IMG/VR virus record: IMGVR_UViG_3300033153_011703
Coordinates: 1 to 25,097 of that record
Strand: one strand, 5' to 3'
Length of the DNA stretch: 25,097 nt
Origin: a virus
Below the pieces are notes generated by a model. It searched no databases, had not been told where the DNA came from, and was given only the letters and a program-made list of their open reading frames with translations. Positions within the stretch are counted from its first letter, which is position 1. The number at the start of each line of letters is the position of its first letter. The position numbers were made by a program, and so were the translations under genes. This document shows, piece by piece, positions 22,669-25,097 of the stretch.

Positions 22669-25029
22669 ATGCCAAATAAACTATTACCAGAAGATCTAAC
22701 GCCGGAACAAATTAATACTTTATACAATCGGTTCCAAAATCGTGACTTGTCAAGTAAGCAAGCAATGAGATTTCTTAAATTTGTCAATGATGGTGATATA
22801 GTTCTTCCGGAAGGTTCAACATTAGATATTCCAGTTTTGGATCCAGAGATTGCCGCTGAATATAGATCCGGGAAGATGTCTCTGGAACAACAAGGACAAT
22901 TACAAATAGCACTTGATAAAGGTGTTATTAAATTACCTGAAGAAAAGGGGTTTTTAGAAAAGATTGCTGGTTTTAGTGAAATGATTACGGGAGAAAGACG
23001 TAAAACTCCAGAAAGTGAGACATTACCTAATTTATGGAGTATGCCAGAAGTTGGTAAAGTTAGTTTTAATGCTTTAAAAGCTATAATAGCAACAGCATCT
23101 ACCGATCCAAATGAAACATCTAAAATTATTCAAAATTTATTTCCAAATATAAAAGTTCGACAAGATGAAAAGGGAAATAATATTTATACTTCAGCTAAAG
23201 ATGGTAAAGAGTATATTGACACACCAGGATTTCAACAAAGTGATTTATTACGGGGATTGCTTACGGGTTTAGAATATTATCCCGCGGGAAAAACAAAAAC
23301 GATTTTAGGACAGACTCTTGCCGCTGGTGCAACGGAAACCGCTATTCAAGCCGGACAAAAATTGGCTGGTGGTGAATTTGATGTGGAACAAGTTGGAATG
23401 GCTGCTGGCGGGGCTGGAGCACTTGCCGCTGGTGGTAAAGTAATATCAGCAGGGAATTTGGCGGTGCAACGTGCATATAAAGGATTTAGAGGGAAACCTT
23501 TAACACCACTTCCAAAGAAAGATATCGTTGAAATTACTAAAAAAGCAGTAAAAGGAAATAAACATGCAATAAAAGAGTTAGCAGAACGAGTTGCACCAGA
23601 TCCTAAGGTTATAGCTGCCGCAAAACGTCTTGGTATTGATGAGTATCTTCAACCAGACCATATTACAACAAATCAACAATTTCGTGAGATGGCTCAATCG
23701 ATTAAATCTGTTCAATCTTCGCCGTCAAGAAAATTAGAGATAGAAGGTTATGAAGCAATTGGTAAACGCGCTGATGATCTTATTACTGAAATAGGTGGAA
23801 CTACAGATCTTAGTAAATTGGATAAATCGATAAAAGCGTCTTTTAAAAAGGTTCATTCTGAATTAGATAATGTTGGAACCAAAACTTATAAGATAGTTGA
23901 AGATGGTATTCCAGACGGAACTCCAACACCTGCTACAAATATTATAAGTTTTATTGAAAATAAAATTAAATCTTCTCAAGGAAGAGATATTTTAACACCA
24001 TTAGAAAAAGAAATTCATAAAAAATTAAAAATTATAAAAGGGGACTCTCCAAACTTTTTCACTGTTAATGAAATTCGTAAAAAAATAGGTCGTGGATTAA
24101 ACAAACAAGGAGAATATAAAGATGAAGCTCGTGGTTTATTAAAAAAATTATATAAAGAAATACTTTCAGATCAAAGACCAATTGCGGAAAAGTTTGGTTT
24201 AGTAAAAGAATTTGATCTATACCGCAGTGCAATTAAAATGAGAAAAGGTATTGAAGATGATATAACATCTCTGTTTGGAAAACAATTTAACAGAGATCTC
24301 ATTGAAGGAAATCTCAACACTAAATTAACAACTGCAACTAAAAAACTTGCAGAAGGTGACGTGAGTAAAATGAAAGCGTTGCTTGAAACAGTCCCAGAAG
24401 ATATTAAACAAGATGTTTTTTCTTCTGGTATCGCAACTGCTTTCAATAAATCTGCGATTGCCGGCAAATTAAATTTCAACACCTTCTCTAATTGGTATGA
24501 AGGTATAATGAAGAACAGTGAAGCCAGAAAATTTTTATTATCAAATTTACCAAAAGATTCTCGCAAAAGATTATCAGATCTATATCGTGTCTCAAAAGCA
24601 ATCAGTAAATCTACTAAAGAACGAATCACAACTGGAAAAACAATGGCAGATAGATTGCGCAGGGGTGATAGTTTTATGTATAAAGTTTATGACTTTGTAA
24701 AAAGAGACGTTGCTCCTACGGTGATAGCAGAAGGTGTTGGGAGGTCACTTGGTTTTCCATTTTTGGGGGCGGGTCTTGCTGCTGGATTTAGAACCGCCGT
24801 CAGGACAGGATCTCGCGCTAAAAAAGATATAATACTCGCTGCCGACGAACTTCTTAAATCACCTGCATTTGTCAGCGCAGTCCACAGTGGTAATGCAAAA
24901 CAATTTTCAAAGACACGAGCATGGAAAACTTTCTTTAATGCTATGGGAAGGCCACGCGAACTTTCTAATCCGGAGCAATGGATATTAAGTGCATTCCAAG
25001 CCGGAAAAAATATAAAAGGAGATGAATAA
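22669..25029 (+). CDS. Ejection protein 3, P22 gp16-like
   Basis: This 786-aa protein (P22 gp16 is 609 aa) should enter the cell envelope with the DNA. The N-terminus (LLPEDLTPEQINTLYNRFQN) is helical. Residues about 215-275 are Gly/Ala-rich and hydrophobic (LAAGATETAIQAGQKLAGGE, GGAGALAAGGKVISAGN), as is VAPTVIAEGVGRSLGFPFLG near the C-terminus; these may contact membrane. A long Lys/Glu-rich helical part lies between. I chose ATG 22669 because AGGTGA lies 5 nt before it; GTG 22660 would overlap the previous stop. The stop overlaps the next ATG in TAATG. Confidence 0.75.
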   Translation: MPNKLLPEDLTPEQINTLYNRFQNRDLSSKQAMRFLKFVNDGDIVLPEGSTLDIPVLDPEIAAEYRSGKMSLEQQGQLQIALDKGVIKLPEEKGFLEKIAGFSEMITGERRKTPESETLPNLWSMPEVGKVSFNALKAIIATASTDPNETSKIIQNLFPNIKVRQDEKGNNIYTSAKDGKEYIDTPGFQQSDLLRGLLTGLEYYPAGKTKTILGQTLAAGATETAIQAGQKLAGGEFDVEQVGMAAGGAGALAAGGKVISAGNLAVQRAYKGFRGKPLTPLPKKDIVEITKKAVKGNKHAIKELAERVAPDPKVIAAAKRLGIDEYLQPDHITTNQQFREMAQSIKSVQSSPSRKLEIEGYEAIGKRADDLITEIGGTTDLSKLDKSIKASFKKVHSELDNVGTKTYKIVEDGIPDGTPTPATNIISFIENKIKSSQGRDILTPLEKEIHKKLKIIKGDSPNFFTVNEIRKKIGRGLNKQGEYKDEARGLLKKLYKEILSDQRPIAEKFGLVKEFDLYRSAIKMRKGIEDDITSLFGKQFNRDLIEGNLNTKLTTATKKLAEGDVSKMKALLETVPEDIKQDVFSSGIATAFNKSAIAGKLNFNTFSNWYEGIMKNSEARKFLLSNLPKDSRKRLSDLYRVSKAISKSTKERITTGKTMADRLRRGDSFMYKVYDFVKRDVAPTVIAEGVGRSLGFPFLGAGLAAGFRTAVRTGSRAKKDIILAADELLKSPAFVSAVHSGNAKQFSKTRAWKTFFNAMGRPRELSNPEQWILSAFQAGKNIKGDE

Positions 25030-25097
25030 TGGCTTATAACTCTATAAAACAACCGTTTGTTCATATAACAGATTCAGATGGCATTGCTCTTGAAAAT
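25029..25097 (+). CDS. Partial CDS at the tailspike position
   Basis: ATG 25029 overlaps the ejection-protein stop (TAATG) and the frame stays open to the window edge: MAYNSIKQPFVHITDSDGIA then LEN. The N-terminus resembles the start of a head-binding domain of podovirus spikes or fibres (a short lead, then a D-DG-ALEN turn). In P22 the tailspike lies to the right of gene 16. Only 23 residues are visible. Confidence 0.6.
   Translation, partial: MAYNSIKQPFVHITDSDGIALEN

Noticed and set aside
24171-25064. Leftward frames opposite the gp16-like gene
   Set aside because: They are antisense to a continuous, well-started virion gene and have no promoter or ribosome site.

Overview
The window is most of the late (virion) region of a P22-like podovirus, or a prophage of that type. 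It is AT-rich and has no ribosomal, tRNA, CRISPR or transposase genes. Read rightward from 2028, the order matches the P22 morphogenesis cluster: small terminase, large terminase, portal, scaffold, P22-type coat, a small coiled-coil protein, gp4-like tail accessory factor, gp10-like DNA stabilisation protein, a remnant at the tail-needle position, a gp14-position gene, three ejection proteins with sizes close to gp7, gp20 and gp16, and the first 23 codons of a protein at the tailspike position. Most genes touch or overlap, which suggests one long late transcript with an attenuating hairpin just after the coat gene.

Left region (1-2027). Genes 1-1333 face left and form a small operon: a 72-aa protein, two mini-ORFs with good ribosome sites and a shared 14-bp leader repeat, a member of a common uncharacterised phage family, and a start that runs off the window. 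Between 1610 and 2027 lies a divergent control region. It holds two facing sigma70-like promoters that each place their predicted start point on an ATG (leaderless), four copies of a TCACRTGAC palindrome-like site, a 21-bp AT palindrome and scattered TTGCAC motifs.

Right region, unusual part. The gp4-gp10 interval and the block between the needle position and the gp14-position gene carry five proteins with Sec signal peptides and one fibre-like protein with an N-terminal membrane segment. They include a beta-helix protein and a probable glycoside-hydrolase-like protein. Phage virion proteins normally assemble in the cytoplasm, so a run of exported proteins inside a virion operon is unexpected. 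Three of the five predicted cleavage sites have Gln at +1, the habit called the Q-rule in Bacteroidetes, which suggests a host in or near the Bacteroidota/FCB group.

A second oddity frames this block. The 93-aa product at 11216 looks like the first half, and the 153-aa product at 19625 carries what looks like the second half, of a jelly-roll (C1q/TNF-like) domain familiar from phage structural proteins. About 8.1 kb separates them. The simplest reading is that the secreted/fibre cassette entered a needle-knob-like gene, or that the two halves were rebuilt into separate genes. Family assignments come from motifs and gene order read by eye; no database search was possible.
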